A DNA stretch of 64,000 nucleotides, taken from Pseudomonas sp. B21-048 (GTDB lineage Bacteria > Pseudomonadota > Gammaproteobacteria > Pseudomonadales > Pseudomonadaceae). The notes beneath the pieces were generated by a model, which did not search any database, was not told where the DNA came from, and saw only the letters and a list, made by a program, of their open reading frames with translations. A program made the position numbers and the translations under genes. The stretch spans positions 4,154,001 through 4,218,000 of the forward strand of contig NZ_CP087168.1 in NCBI RefSeq assembly GCF_024748615.1, written 5' to 3'. Below are positions 27,716-36,993 of the stretch, piece by piece (the first letter of the stretch is position 1; every line of letters begins with the position of its first letter).

Positions 27716-28261
27716 ATGAGTACCCCAACCCGCAAAATCGAAACCGAATTCACCGGCCCCGTCGATCACCTGCGCTTCCATCGCCCACATGCTCACCTCG
27801 CGTCGACGTTTGGCAACGACCGTTTTGCCCTGCGCGCCGAGGCCTTTGCACGGTTCTTCGGCACGCCGACTTTTCTCGGCGCCCAGACCCTGATTGTGGT
27901 GGTCTGGATTTGCCTGAACTTGTCAGGCGTAACCGATTTCGATGTGTACCCGTTCATCCTGCTTAACCTGGCGTTCAGCCTGCAAGCGGCCTATGCCGCG
28001 CCGCTGATTCTGCTGGCCCAGACACGTCAGGCGGCGCGGGACAAGGCCCAGTCAGACGCCGATGCGCGACATCGTGAAGCCTTGGCCATCGCCAACAGTG
28101 AACGCCAGGTCCAGGCCGCGCGAAACACCGCGCAACTGATGGAGCTGCTGGAGCAAAACACCCGGCTCACCGAAATCACCAAGACCCTGACCGAACGTAT
28201 CGAAAGCCTGACGTCGGAAATGCATCAACACTTCGTAGGCAAAGAGCCGCCGAAAGCGTGA
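27716..28261 (+). CDS. DUF1003 membrane protein
   Basis: A 181-residue protein with two hydrophobic helices (LIVVVWICLNLSG; YPFILLNLAFSLQAAYAAPLIL), the second being the hallmark of DUF1003, and a C-terminal coiled coil of ~80 residues (AQTRQAARDK to SEMHQHF). The ATG at 27716 follows a purine-rich stretch. The function of this family is unknown; some members are linked to magnesium or membrane stress. Confidence 0.85.
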   Translation: MSTPTRKIETEFTGPVDHLRFHRPHAHLASTFGNDRFALRAEAFARFFGTPTFLGAQTLIVVVWICLNLSGVTDFDVYPFILLNLAFSLQAAYAAPLILLAQTRQAARDKAQSDADARHREALAIANSERQVQAARNTAQLMELLEQNTRLTEITKTLTERIESLTSEMHQHFVGKEPPKA

Positions 28262-28267
28262 TCCGGC

Positions 28268-29173
28268 TCAAGGCAACTTCAGCGCCCGCCCCAATTCATC
28301 GAACAACGTCACCACCGAACGCAACGCGCGGCAGTCCGGGCGAGTCAGCAACCACAGCGCGGCGTCGTAACCGTGCAAGGGGTCGGTCAACGGTTGCAGT
28401 CCGTCACCGATGAGGAAGTCCGGCAACGCCGCGACACCCAGCCCGGCCCGTACCAATTCGGTCACCGATAACATGCTGTTGCAGCGATAACTCGGTGTCA
28501 CACCAGGCAACTGCTGACGACGCCAGGCGACGGTGGGGTGATCAGGCAGAAAGTCGTCCGGAGCGATCCAGGTCAAAGCAGCCAGCTCGTGGGAATCGAC
28601 CGATTGTAGATAGGCCGCGCTGGCACAGACCCGGTAGGAAATATCCGCCAGCCGCCGGCCAACCAAATGCTCGGGCGGTGTGCGGGTCAGCCGCAAGGCG
28701 ACGTCGGCATCGTGACGGCTGAGGTTGGCAAAGTCGTTGGAGGTGCAGAGTTCAAGGGTCAGCGCCGGATAGGACGGCATGAACCTCGCCAGTGCTGGCA
28801 ACAACAAACTTTGCAGGACCGAGTCGGTGCAGGTCAGGCGCACGGTGCCGCTGATGATTTCACCGCCCTGCTCCACGCCAATGCGCGCAGCCTCCAGCGC
28901 TTGTTCGGCGTGTTCAGCCTGCTCGGCCAACGTCTGTGCCAGCGTGGTCGGCAGGTAACCGGCACGGCTCTTTTCAAACAGTTGCTGACCCAGCGCCGCT
29001 TCCAGTCGGCGGACGGCGCGAAACACCGTCGAGACATCGACCTTCAACAACGCTGATGCCCGGGCCAGAGAGCCGCCGCGCACCAGGGCGAGGATCAGGG
29101 ACAGGTCCGGGTAGTCCAGTCGATAGTGCGTCGGTGCATTGACCACTTGGGATAACGCCAATATTGATTGCAT
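28268..29173 (-). CDS. LysR-family regulator
   Basis: A 301-residue LysR protein: winged HTH at residues ~20-75 (LVRGGSLARASALLKVDVSTVFRAVRRLEAALGQQLF) and a periplasmic-binding-like effector domain after ~100. It is divergent from the amidotransferase gene at 29225 with about 50 bp between the starts, so it probably controls that gene and itself. I chose the ATG at 29173. Confidence 0.9.
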   Translation of the reverse strand: MQSILALSQVVNAPTHYRLDYPDLSLILALVRGGSLARASALLKVDVSTVFRAVRRLEAALGQQLFEKSRAGYLPTTLAQTLAEQAEHAEQALEAARIGVEQGGEIISGTVRLTCTDSVLQSLLLPALARFMPSYPALTLELCTSNDFANLSRHDADVALRLTRTPPEHLVGRRLADISYRVCASAAYLQSVDSHELAALTWIAPDDFLPDHPTVAWRRQQLPGVTPSYRCNSMLSVTELVRAGLGVAALPDFLIGDGLQPLTDPLHGYDAALWLLTRPDCRALRSVVTLFDELGRALKLP

Positions 29174-29224
29174 GAACGCCAATCTATAGTGGCTGCCAGG
29201 AATCAACAAGCGTCGAGATCACTC

Positions 29225-29932
29225 ATGGAAACCAACGCCATCCGCATCGCCCTGATCGGCGATCACGACCCACAAGTCACCGCCCACCAAGCCATTCCCG
29301 TCGCCCTCGGCATGGCCGTTGAACACATAGGCAAGGACATACCCTTTCAATGGTTGGCCACCGACAGCATCAACGCCGAAACGCCACTGGATGACTTCGA
29401 TGGTTTCTGGTGCGTGCCTGCCAGCCCGTATCGCGACATGGGCGGCGCTTTACGGGCGATCCGTTTTGCCCGCGAGCAACAGCGACCGTTCCTTGGCACG
29501 TGCGGCGGCTTTCAGCACGCGGTGCTCGAATTCGCCCGCAACGTTCTGGGCTGGCAGGATGCCGAACACGGCGAGACCTCGCCCGAGGCGACGCGGGCGT
29601 TACTCACGCCGCTGGCCTGCTCGCTGGTGGAAGCTGTCGACAGTATTCATTTGGTTGAAGGCTCGTTGATCGCCAAGGCGTACGAAAAGACTGAGACTCG
29701 TGAGGGATATCACTGCCGTTATGGTGTGAATCCTGAGTTTGAACGGGCACTACTGAAACAACAGTTACACGCGGTTGGCCACGATTCGGCGGGGGATCTG
29801 CGAGCGGTGGAGCTGAAAGATCATCCATTCTTCGTCGCCACGTTATTCCAACCGGAACGCGCCGCGCTCAAGGGTATTCTGCCGCCGTTGGTCCGTGCGT
29901 TGATCGAGGCTTGTGCGAGGCAAAAATCGTGA
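29225..29932 (+). CDS. Class I glutamine amidotransferase, CTP-synthase C-terminal-like
   Basis: A 235-residue GATase-1 domain protein. The nucleophile lies in FLGTCGGFQHA, and the usual His/Glu pair is expected near the C-terminal HPFFVATLFQPE segment. The family is annotated as CTP synthase C-terminal region-related. It stands alone without a synthetase domain, so its nitrogen acceptor is unknown. It overlaps the next gene by GTGA and is divergent from the LysR gene. Confidence 0.85.
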   Translation: METNAIRIALIGDHDPQVTAHQAIPVALGMAVEHIGKDIPFQWLATDSINAETPLDDFDGFWCVPASPYRDMGGALRAIRFAREQQRPFLGTCGGFQHAVLEFARNVLGWQDAEHGETSPEATRALLTPLACSLVEAVDSIHLVEGSLIAKAYEKTETREGYHCRYGVNPEFERALLKQQLHAVGHDSAGDLRAVELKDHPFFVATLFQPERAALKGILPPLVRALIEACARQKS

Positions 29933-30252
29933 TTGCCCCGACACCTGCAACGCCTTATTACGCAGTGATTTTCACCTCGCTGCGCACCGACGGCGATCAC
30001 GGTTACGAACAGGCCGCCGAACGTATGGTGGCACTGGCCCGTGAGCAACCCGGCTTTCTTGGCGTGGAATCGGCCCGGGGTGCGGATGGGCTCGGGATTA
30101 CGGTGTCGTACTGGGACAGCGAAGCGGCGATCCTGGCCTGGAAACACCATCCCGAGCACAGTGCGATTCGTGAGCGTGGGCGGTCGACCTGGTATTCGGC
30201 GTGTCATACGCGGGTGTGCAGGGTTGAGCGGGCGTATCTGTTTAAGCAGTGA
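29929..30252 (+). CDS. Antibiotic biosynthesis monooxygenase (ABM) domain protein
   Basis: A 107-residue single ABM ferredoxin-like domain (YYAVIFTSLRTDGDHGYEQAAERMVALAREQPGFLGVESA). Most members of this group are small enzymes or heme/quinone-binding proteins. I chose GTG at 29929, which overlaps the upstream stop (GTGA) and has GAGG before it; a TTG six codons earlier is possible. It forms an operon with the amidotransferase. Confidence 0.8.
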   Translation: MIAPTPATPYYAVIFTSLRTDGDHGYEQAAERMVALAREQPGFLGVESARGADGLGITVSYWDSEAAILAWKHHPEHSAIRERGRSTWYSACHTRVCRVERAYLFKQ

Positions 30253-30325
30253 TTGCTGCTGTGTTCTTTAAATCGCCGTCGCGGGCAGGTCCCGCGAAGA
30301 GGCCAGAACAAACACCGCAAAAACA

Positions 30326-30652
30326 TCACCCCCGCACCAAACTCCTCATCGCCGTAATCTGCGGCACGTCCCGCCGGTTCATGTACACCCGCAACGGTTC
30401 GGTGATGTTGATCTGGTCATCGATGTTCTGGTCCAGCAGCAACTGGATCAGTTCGCGCTTGAGCGTCATGGTCTGCTCGGGGCCGGGTGCCCAGACGAAT
30501 TCACTGGTGGGGATGATGCCCTCGTCGGCCACGTCCATGCCGAACGAGTCTTCGCTGAAACGAACGATGTACTGGCCGGTCTTGCGATTGAGACCAACAA
30601 AGCCTTTGAGTTGGTCGGCGGCCTGGCAAATGAGCTGGGAAGTGATGCGCAT
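30326..30652 (-). CDS. DUF2025 family protein
   Basis: A 108-residue conserved Pseudomonas protein (ADQLKGFVGLNRKTG, FVWAPGPEQTMTLKRE, LLLDQNIDDQINITEPL). It matches my memory of the DUF2025 family, of which the PA1123 structure is known but the function is not. The ATG at 30652 has GAGG upstream. It stands alone. Confidence 0.75.
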   Translation of the reverse strand: MRITSQLICQAADQLKGFVGLNRKTGQYIVRFSEDSFGMDVADEGIIPTSEFVWAPGPEQTMTLKRELIQLLLDQNIDDQINITEPLRVYMNRRDVPQITAMRSLVRG

Positions 30653-30887
30653 GATAAACCTCACAAAGGGTCGCAAAGGACCGGTGATCGATGGTTTACA
30701 CGCAGGGCAAAAGAACGGATTTCCCTCTGCCGGGGAATCGCCGAGGCCAAGAGTACTGCAAAGAACCGCCCAAAAGCGCTGAAAAAATCTGCTTTAAACA
30801 CGTTTATGTCGGTCTTGCGATAGCGCAAGCGGTGTTCAGTTGTTAAAAGAGACGTCTCTGAAAATCCATCGCAAAAGGACTTCGACC

Positions 30888-32021
30888 ATGCCTGTCACCT
30901 TTACCAAGAGCGCCCTGCTGCTGAGCCTGATGCTCGGCCTCGGTCAGGCACAGGCCACCAGCGAGCCAAACCCCACCGCGCTGGCGACTCGCTTGGGCAT
31001 TCCGCATCCGGCGGTGATCGCCCATCGTGGTGCGTCGTTCGATGCACCGGAATCCACCGCGGCGGCCTACAAACTGGCTCGCGACCTGGGTGCCGATTAC
31101 CTGGAAATGGATCTGCAACGCAGCAAGGATGGCGTGCTATTCGCCCTGCACGACAACAACCTGCAACGCACCACCGACGTCGCCACAAAATTCCCTGAGC
31201 GCAAGGACAGCCCCGCCAACGAATTCACGATCGCCGAACTCAAAACCCTGGACGCCGGCAGCTGGTTCAACAGCGCTTACCCGGACCGCGCGCGTCCGAG
31301 CTACGCGGGGCTTAAGATCCTGACCCTGGACGAAATCATCGACATCGCCCAGGGCAACCCACTGCACAAGCCGGGCCTGTACATCGAGACCAAGGAGCCA
31401 AAGCAGTTTCCCGGCATCGAGCGTGACCTCAAGGATAAATTGCAGGACCGCGGCTGGCTGAGTCCGGCCGGTTCAAAACTGGCGAAGAGCAATCTGGCGG
31501 TCGGCCAAGGCAAAGGCAAAGGCAAAGTGGTGCTGCAAACCTTCGAGAAGACCAGCCTCGAATTGCTTGAGAAGGAAATGCCGCAAGTGCCGAAAATCCT
31601 GTTGCTGTGGGTGGGCGAAGGCAGCATCGAGCCGAAATCCAAAGTGACGTTCGCCGAGTCCGGCGACAAGGATAAAGCGACCTGGTACGCCAAGCAGGAA
31701 CCAAAAGACAAAGCCGAGTTCCAGCAATGGGTCGAATACGCCAAGGCCCAGGGCGCTATCGGCACCGGCCCTTCGGCCGCACTGACCCAGCGCGGCGATC
31801 AGAGCTATTCGGACCTGGTGCAACCGTGGATGAACCAGTACACCCACGATCAGGGCCTGCTGGTACACGTCTACACCATCGACGATGCCGTGGATTATCA
31901 GAAAGTGACGGATGCCGGCGTCGACGGCATCTTCACCAATCGCGCCAGCGAACTGCTGAAGTTCTATAAGCGTCCGGCGGCGGCGAGCGTTGCGCAGTTG
32001 TTGCAGAACAACGGGTATTGA
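30888..32021 (+). CDS. glpQ: Periplasmic glycerophosphodiester phosphodiesterase GlpQ
   Basis: A 377-residue GDPD enzyme with a signal peptide (MPVTFTKSALLLSLMLGLGQAQA). Catalytic motifs are VIAHRGASFDAPESTAAAY and LEMDLQRSKDG followed by FALHDNNLQRTTDV; a late motif is YTIDD. It hydrolyses glycerophosphodiesters to glycerol-3-phosphate and an alcohol in the periplasm. The ATG follows AAAAGGA. Confidence 0.93.
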   Translation: MPVTFTKSALLLSLMLGLGQAQATSEPNPTALATRLGIPHPAVIAHRGASFDAPESTAAAYKLARDLGADYLEMDLQRSKDGVLFALHDNNLQRTTDVATKFPERKDSPANEFTIAELKTLDAGSWFNSAYPDRARPSYAGLKILTLDEIIDIAQGNPLHKPGLYIETKEPKQFPGIERDLKDKLQDRGWLSPAGSKLAKSNLAVGQGKGKGKVVLQTFEKTSLELLEKEMPQVPKILLLWVGEGSIEPKSKVTFAESGDKDKATWYAKQEPKDKAEFQQWVEYAKAQGAIGTGPSAALTQRGDQSYSDLVQPWMNQYTHDQGLLVHVYTIDDAVDYQKVTDAGVDGIFTNRASELLKFYKRPAAASVAQLLQNNGY

Positions 32022-32129
32022 TTCGAGACCGCGAAGCTTTTAAGCCGACGCCACGAGTAATTAAGCGTGAATTAAGTTGCGCTGTTTAACCTGATCCCAC
32101 TTAAACAGCTCATCCAAGGAAAGAACTTC

Positions 32130-32435
32130 ATGAAAACCTTAACTGCCCTATTCACCGCCGCTACCCTGACGCTCACCGCTGGCTTGGCGCAGGCTGACGT
32201 TCGTATCGACCAGATCCCTGAGTTGGTCAAGAGTGGCAAGATCAAACCCCTGGAAGAACTGAATCAGGCCGCCCTGAAGTTGCACCCGGGTGCCACGATT
32301 ACCGACACCGACCTGGATAACCACTTCAACGGTTACGAATATGAAGTTGAACTGCGTATGGCGGATGGCACTGAGTGGGACGTCGACTTTGATGCCACCA
32401 CGGGCAAGGTTTTGAGCGACAAACAAGACAAATGA
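32130..32435 (+). CDS. PepSY-domain periplasmic protein
   Basis: A 101-residue protein with a signal peptide (MKTLTALFTAATLTLTAGLAQA) and one PepSY-like domain with the closing motif DFDATTGKVLSDKQDK. Such proteins are small periplasmic modulators, often controlled by two-component systems. AAGGAAAG precedes the ATG and a strong terminator follows. Confidence 0.8.
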   Translation: MKTLTALFTAATLTLTAGLAQADVRIDQIPELVKSGKIKPLEELNQAALKLHPGATITDTDLDNHFNGYEYEVELRMADGTEWDVDFDATTGKVLSDKQDK

Positions 32436-32444
32436 TTCATCTGC

Positions 32445-32482
32445 AAAAAGCCGCACGATTCTCGGATCGTGCGGCTTTTTTT
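32445..32482. terminator. Rho-independent terminator after the PepSY gene
   Basis: A perfect 15-bp stem (AAAAAGCCGCACGAT/ATCGTGCGGCTTTTT) with a 6-nt loop and a T-run. Confidence 0.92.
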
Positions 32483-32594
32483 GCATTCGGCATCAGGCCA
32501 TTCGCTGAAGCGACGAACGAAGGCGCGCTATTTCGCGCAAGCCCGCTAGAATCCCTCAAAACCATTCGGCATGTTGAAGCAGAGAACCACGGAT

Positions 32595-33773
32595 ATGGGG
32601 CAAACAGCGGCAGCAGACATCGCCACAATCAGCCGGATCAGCGCGGTGCCGGCGATTCTTCAGGTAATCAGTGAGTTGACCGGGTTGCGGTTCGCGGCGG
32701 TGGCGCGTGTTATCGAAGATTCCTGGATTGCTTGCGCGGTGCTCGATCGACTGGATGTCGGTTTGCAAGTGGGCGATGAACTGGATCTGGTCTCCACCCT
32801 GTGCAACGAAATTCGCCTGGGCCACCACTCGGTGGTGATCGACAAGGCCAGTGAAGATCCGCTGTATCGCAATCACCACACGCCCAGCACTTATCCATTC
32901 GAAAGCTACATGGCCGTCCCGATAGTGCGCACAGACGGGCGCTTTTTCGGCACCCTTTGTGCCTTTGATCCCACTCCGGCGCCGCTCAAGTCCAGCACGA
33001 TCCAGAGCACCATGGAGTCTTTCGCCCGGATGCTGGCGCTGCAGATCGAAGCCGAAGAAAACCTGCAACGGACCGAAGCGTCGCTGATCAAGAAACGTAA
33101 AACCGCCGAATTGCGCGAACAGTTCATCGCCGTGCTCGGCCATGACCTGCGCAACCCCTTGTTTGCCATTAGCGCCGGTGCCGAAATGCTTCTGCGTAAA
33201 GTCTCTGACCCCGCAAATGAGCAACGCGCCCGGCACATCCTCACCAGCGCCCAACGTGCGACCAAACTGGTCGATGACGTGCTGGACTTCGCCCGGGGCT
33301 CACTGGGACGGGGCATTCCCATGAACATCGAGCCGTGCCCGGATCTGGGAGATGCATTGCGGCATGTCATTTCCGAGATCCAGAGCATTCACCCTAAACG
33401 CATCATTCAGTCGTCGATTGGCGACCTGAGCAACATTCATTGCGATCGCGAGCGGGTCGCACAGTTGCTGTCCAATCTGGTGGCGAACGCAGTTGTCCAT
33501 GGAGACCCCGACGGCCCGGTCGAGGTCAGCGCGCAAATCAAGGAAGGGCACTTTGTGTTGAGGGTAAAAAACCAGGGGCTGATTGCCGAGGATGCGCTGC
33601 CGCACCTGTTCCAGCCCTACTCCAAACCAGCCGACGCAAGACCGCAGGCCGGCCTCGGGTTGGGGTTGTACATTGCCAGTCAGATTGCGCAGTCCCATGG
33701 CGGGAAACTGGAGGTGGTCTCGACCGAGCTACAGGGTACGACGTTCATCTTCAGCTTGCTCCCACGGACTTGA
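32595..33773 (+). CDS. GAF-domain sensor histidine kinase
   Basis: A 392-residue soluble kinase: an N-terminal GAF domain (~20-155), a HisKA domain with the phosphorylated histidine in VLGHDLRNPLFAISAGAEML, and a HATPase_c domain with the N box (LSNLVANAVVHG) and G boxes (GLGLGLYIASQIAQSHGG). There is no transmembrane segment and no receiver gene next to it, so it is an orphan cytoplasmic kinase. The start is uncertain: I used the ATG at 32595, another is at 32571, and neither has a strong ribosome site. Confidence 0.88.
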   Translation: MGQTAAADIATISRISAVPAILQVISELTGLRFAAVARVIEDSWIACAVLDRLDVGLQVGDELDLVSTLCNEIRLGHHSVVIDKASEDPLYRNHHTPSTYPFESYMAVPIVRTDGRFFGTLCAFDPTPAPLKSSTIQSTMESFARMLALQIEAEENLQRTEASLIKKRKTAELREQFIAVLGHDLRNPLFAISAGAEMLLRKVSDPANEQRARHILTSAQRATKLVDDVLDFARGSLGRGIPMNIEPCPDLGDALRHVISEIQSIHPKRIIQSSIGDLSNIHCDRERVAQLLSNLVANAVVHGDPDGPVEVSAQIKEGHFVLRVKNQGLIAEDALPHLFQPYSKPADARPQAGLGLGLYIASQIAQSHGGKLEVVSTELQGTTFIFSLLPRT

Positions 33774-33880
33774 GCGGCGGTGCCGAGCACCGAACCGACG
33801 GACTGCCAACCTCATCCTGCAACGCCTGTAACCACGCCGCCGTCACCGCCTGCAACAAAGCCCAAGTGTGGCCGCTTTCA

Positions 33881-35506
33881 CTAGGCGCTCAACCGCGCCG
33901 TCACTTCATTCAACTGCCCCGACAACCCATGCAGATTGTGGCTGGCCGCTTCAGTGCGCTGCACGTTGTCCAGGTTGGTACTGGCGATGCTGGTGATTTC
34001 GGTGAGGTTACGCGAGATGTCTTCGGCCACTGAAGTCTGCTCTTCAGCGGCGGTGGCGATCTGGCGGTTCATGTCGCGAATGGCTTCCACGGCATGAGTG
34101 ATGCGCTCGAGCATGGCGCCAGCCTGGGTTACTTGCTCGACACTTTGCTCACTGCGCGACTGGCCGCTTTCGATGGCTTGGGCCGCGTCCACAGCACCGG
34201 TTTGCACGGTTTGAATGATCTGATTGATCTCGATGATCGACGCTGCCGTGCGCTGGGCCAGGCTGCGTACTTCATCGGCGACCACCGCAAATCCGCGGCC
34301 GGCTTCACCGGCACGGGCCGCTTCGATCGCCGCGTTGAGCGCCAGCAGGTTGGTTTGTTCGGCGATGCCGCGAATCACTTCCAAGACCTTGCCGATGCGT
34401 CCGCTGTCTTCTTCCAGACGACGGATAACCGTGGCGGTGTTGGCAATTTCGCCGCGCATTTGGGTGATGGTATGAATGGTGCCCTGCATGACTTTTTCGC
34501 TCTGCTGGGCGGACTGATCAGCATCATCGGCCGCACGTGCCGCATCGGCTGCGTGGCGCGCGACTTCTTGCGCAGTGGCGGACATCTCGTTCATCGCCGT
34601 AGCCACCTGATCGGTACGGCTGAACTGCTCGTTGGTGCCACTGGCCATGAGGCCGGCAATGGAATTCAGCTCGCCGCTGGCGGTGTTCAGATCCGTCGCA
34701 CTGCGCTGTAAACGACTGAAAGTTTCGGCGAGGAAATCGCGCAAGGTATTGGCGGCCTTGGCCAGGTTGCCCAACTCGTCCTGACGGGTGCTGGCCACGC
34801 GTTCGGCAAAGCGGCCCTGGCTGAGTTGTGTCACGTAGTCGATCAGTTTGCGAATCGGCTCCACCAGGTTGCGGTTGACCAGCCACAGGCTCAACAGGCC
34901 AATCAACACTCCCGACAGCAGCATCACCACGAGCCCCAGCAATACAGTCTGAGCGGCGCTGGCACTGATCAGCTTCGATTGTTCGATGCCCTGTTTGCGC
35001 AGTTCGCTGACCAATTCATTCATCTGTTCGCTGGCCGCACGGTCGACACCTTTGACCGCGTTGTCGCCGGTCTCTGGGTCGGCACCGGCAGCGGCGTAGG
35101 CATCACGGCCCTTCTGATAGGCCGCACCTAATACACGATGCTCTTCACGCAGGCGTTCGATGCGAGTCTTGAGTTGCGGCTCGATGCCCTTCTGCCCGGC
35201 CAGTTCGCCGAGAATGCCCTGCACGTCGCGCTGGCGGTCCTCGAACTGCTTCCAGTATTTGTCCAGGTTCGCAGGTTCCTTGCCGCGCAGCAGAACGTTT
35301 TTCCACTCCTGAACCTGCACCTTGAATTGCAGGTTGGCTTCATCAATCAATTGCGAGGTGTGCAACGGACCTTCAATCAGGTTCGCGTAGTTCTGAACGC
35401 CATTGGACAGAAAGTGAAAGCAGGCCAACGCGATCAGCAACATCGCCAGCAGGCTGCCGCTCAACAGGGCAAGAATTTGTGCTCGCAGGGACTTTTGCAA
35501 AAACAT
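33881..35506 (-). CDS. Methyl-accepting chemotaxis protein
   Basis: A 541-residue chemoreceptor. It has an N-terminal transmembrane helix ([27 protein letters not shown] region), a periplasmic helical domain (~35-185), a second helix ([24 protein letters not shown]), a HAMP domain and a long cytoplasmic signalling coiled coil with the hairpin tip [49 protein letters not shown] sequence. The ligand is unknown. An ATG five codons upstream (35521) is an alternative start. Confidence 0.92.
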   Translation of the reverse strand: MFLQKSLRAQILALLSGSLLAMLLIALACFHFLSNGVQNYANLIEGPLHTSQLIDEANLQFKVQVQEWKNVLLRGKEPANLDKYWKQFEDRQRDVQGILGELAGQKGIEPQLKTRIERLREEHRVLGAAYQKGRDAYAAAGADPETGDNAVKGVDRAASEQMNELVSELRKQGIEQSKLISASAAQTVLLGLVVMLLSGVLIGLLSLWLVNRNLVEPIRKLIDYVTQLSQGRFAERVASTRQDELGNLAKAANTLRDFLAETFSRLQRSATDLNTASGELNSIAGLMASGTNEQFSRTDQVATAMNEMSATAQEVARHAADAARAADDADQSAQQSEKVMQGTIHTITQMRGEIANTATVIRRLEEDSGRIGKVLEVIRGIAEQTNLLALNAAIEAARAGEAGRGFAVVADEVRSLAQRTAASIIEINQIIQTVQTGAVDAAQAIESGQSRSEQSVEQVTQAGAMLERITHAVEAIRDMNRQIATAAEEQTSVAEDISRNLTEITSIASTNLDNVQRTEAASHNLHGLSGQLNEVTARLSA

Positions 35507-35783
35507 CGAGTGATATCTCATGACGAAGTTGAAGCACGACTTATAGACGTGCGAGGTGTCCGGACATCCCTGTCAGCGACGCTGGTTTATGACCAGAATC
35601 GGAAGATCGACAACAGCCTCATCGGCGGGCCAGAGCCTTTCTTGAGTTTCTTCCGACCACTGGCAGCGGGCGGTTTTTTCGGCGCCATTCAACTGTCACA
35701 AAACCTTCAGAATTGCTTGCGATGATGAGGCTCAAGTGAACCTGGGAAACCTGCAACAGGCGTCCCCCTCACAGCGAGACCTC

Positions 35784-36806
35784 ATGAACCACAGCATCGA
35801 CCAGCGCCATCGCGATTCCGACCTGTTCGGCCTCCTTTACGGCTTCAGTTTTCGCCCCGGCGAGCGCGGTCAGGAAATCGATTCGGCCAAGGCGCTGCAC
35901 TGCCTTCAACAACCGGACGACAGTGATGAATTCCTCTGGTTGCACCTGAACCTGGCCCACGCCGCATGCGAGCGCTGGATGAAAAGCCATCTGGCATTGC
36001 CTGACGAGTTTTTCGAAGCCTTGCACGAAGGTTCCCGTTCGACGCGCATCGAGCATGTCGATTCGGCGTTGCTGGCGGTGGTCAACGACGTGGTGTTCAA
36101 CCTCAGCAGCATGGTCTCCTCGGATGTCTCGACGCTGTGGGTCTGTGCCCGCAGCCGGCTGATCATCAGCGCCCGACTGCAACCGCTGCACTCGGTGGAC
36201 AAGCTGCGCTCTTCGGTGAAGGCCGGTGAATGCTTTCGCTCACCGCTGGAATTGCTGGTGCATTTACTGCGCGATCAGGGCGAAGTGCTGACGCAGATCG
36301 TGCGCAAGACCAGCCTCAGCGTCGATCAGGTCGAAGATGAGTTGCTGTCTTCGCGCCTGTCGACCAACCGGGCTGAGCTGGGCGCCAACCGCCGGGTGCT
36401 GGTGCGCCTGCAACGGTTGCTGGCGCTGGAGCCGGGCTCGTTGCTGCGCCTGCTCAATCGTCCGCCGCAATGGTTGCAGAAAGAGGACGTCAAGGAGCTG
36501 CGCAAGTCCACCGAAGAGTTTGCGCTGATCATCAACGACCTCACGGCCCTCGGTGAACGGATCAAGCTGTTGCAGGAAGAAATCGCCGCCAACCTCAACG
36601 AACAAAGCAACCGCACGCTGTTCACCCTGACCGTGGTCACGGTGCTGGCGCTGCCGATCAACATCATCGCCGGTTTCTTCGGCATGAACGTCGGCGGCGT
36701 GCCGCTTTCCGGTGACCCAGAGGGGTTCTGGATTCTGGTGGCGCTGGTCGCGACGTTTACCCTGATTGCCGGGCGCTGGGCGTTTCGCAAGCGCCAGGAT
36801 TATTGA
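35784..36806 (+). CDS. CorA-superfamily metal transporter (ZntB-like)
   Basis: A 340-residue protein with a long cytoplasmic N-terminal domain and two C-terminal transmembrane helices; the first ends in the signature GMN (FFGMNVGGVP). It forms a pentameric channel for divalent cations, zinc or magnesium; the sequence resembles ZntB, a zinc transporter. The start at 35784 is chosen over a GTG 16 codons upstream; the protein begins MNHSIDQRHRDSD. Confidence 0.88.
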   Translation: MNHSIDQRHRDSDLFGLLYGFSFRPGERGQEIDSAKALHCLQQPDDSDEFLWLHLNLAHAACERWMKSHLALPDEFFEALHEGSRSTRIEHVDSALLAVVNDVVFNLSSMVSSDVSTLWVCARSRLIISARLQPLHSVDKLRSSVKAGECFRSPLELLVHLLRDQGEVLTQIVRKTSLSVDQVEDELLSSRLSTNRAELGANRRVLVRLQRLLALEPGSLLRLLNRPPQWLQKEDVKELRKSTEEFALIINDLTALGERIKLLQEEIAANLNEQSNRTLFTLTVVTVLALPINIIAGFFGMNVGGVPLSGDPEGFWILVALVATFTLIAGRWAFRKRQDY

Positions 36807-36823
36807 TTACCACCACCGGCACC

Positions 36824-36886
36824 ATCGCTCGACGCAGAGCGTCCGGGGCGGCATTACCACGCGGAGCGTGGGAACGATCAGATCGT
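36824..36886. repeat. REP-type palindromic repeat, family A (copy 2)
   Basis: Contains GCAGAGCGTCC and ACCACGCGGAGCGTGGGAACGATC, the same core as the copies at 9.4, 45.4 and 54.3 kb. It lies between the transporter and the phosphate-transporter gene. Confidence 0.8.
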
Positions 36887-36993
36887 CGGATCGCGGCCCC
36901 ACAAAAAACCCAAACACTGACCCAGCGCAGTCTCTTTGTAATATTTAGCAACGATCATGGGAGACATTCCTTCTCTGCTCAGGATTGTCCGGC

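Noticed and set aside
29225..29932. Possible selenoprotein, as the family name of this amidotransferase sometimes suggests
   Set aside because: The nucleophile is an ordinary Cys codon and there is no in-frame TGA in the gene.
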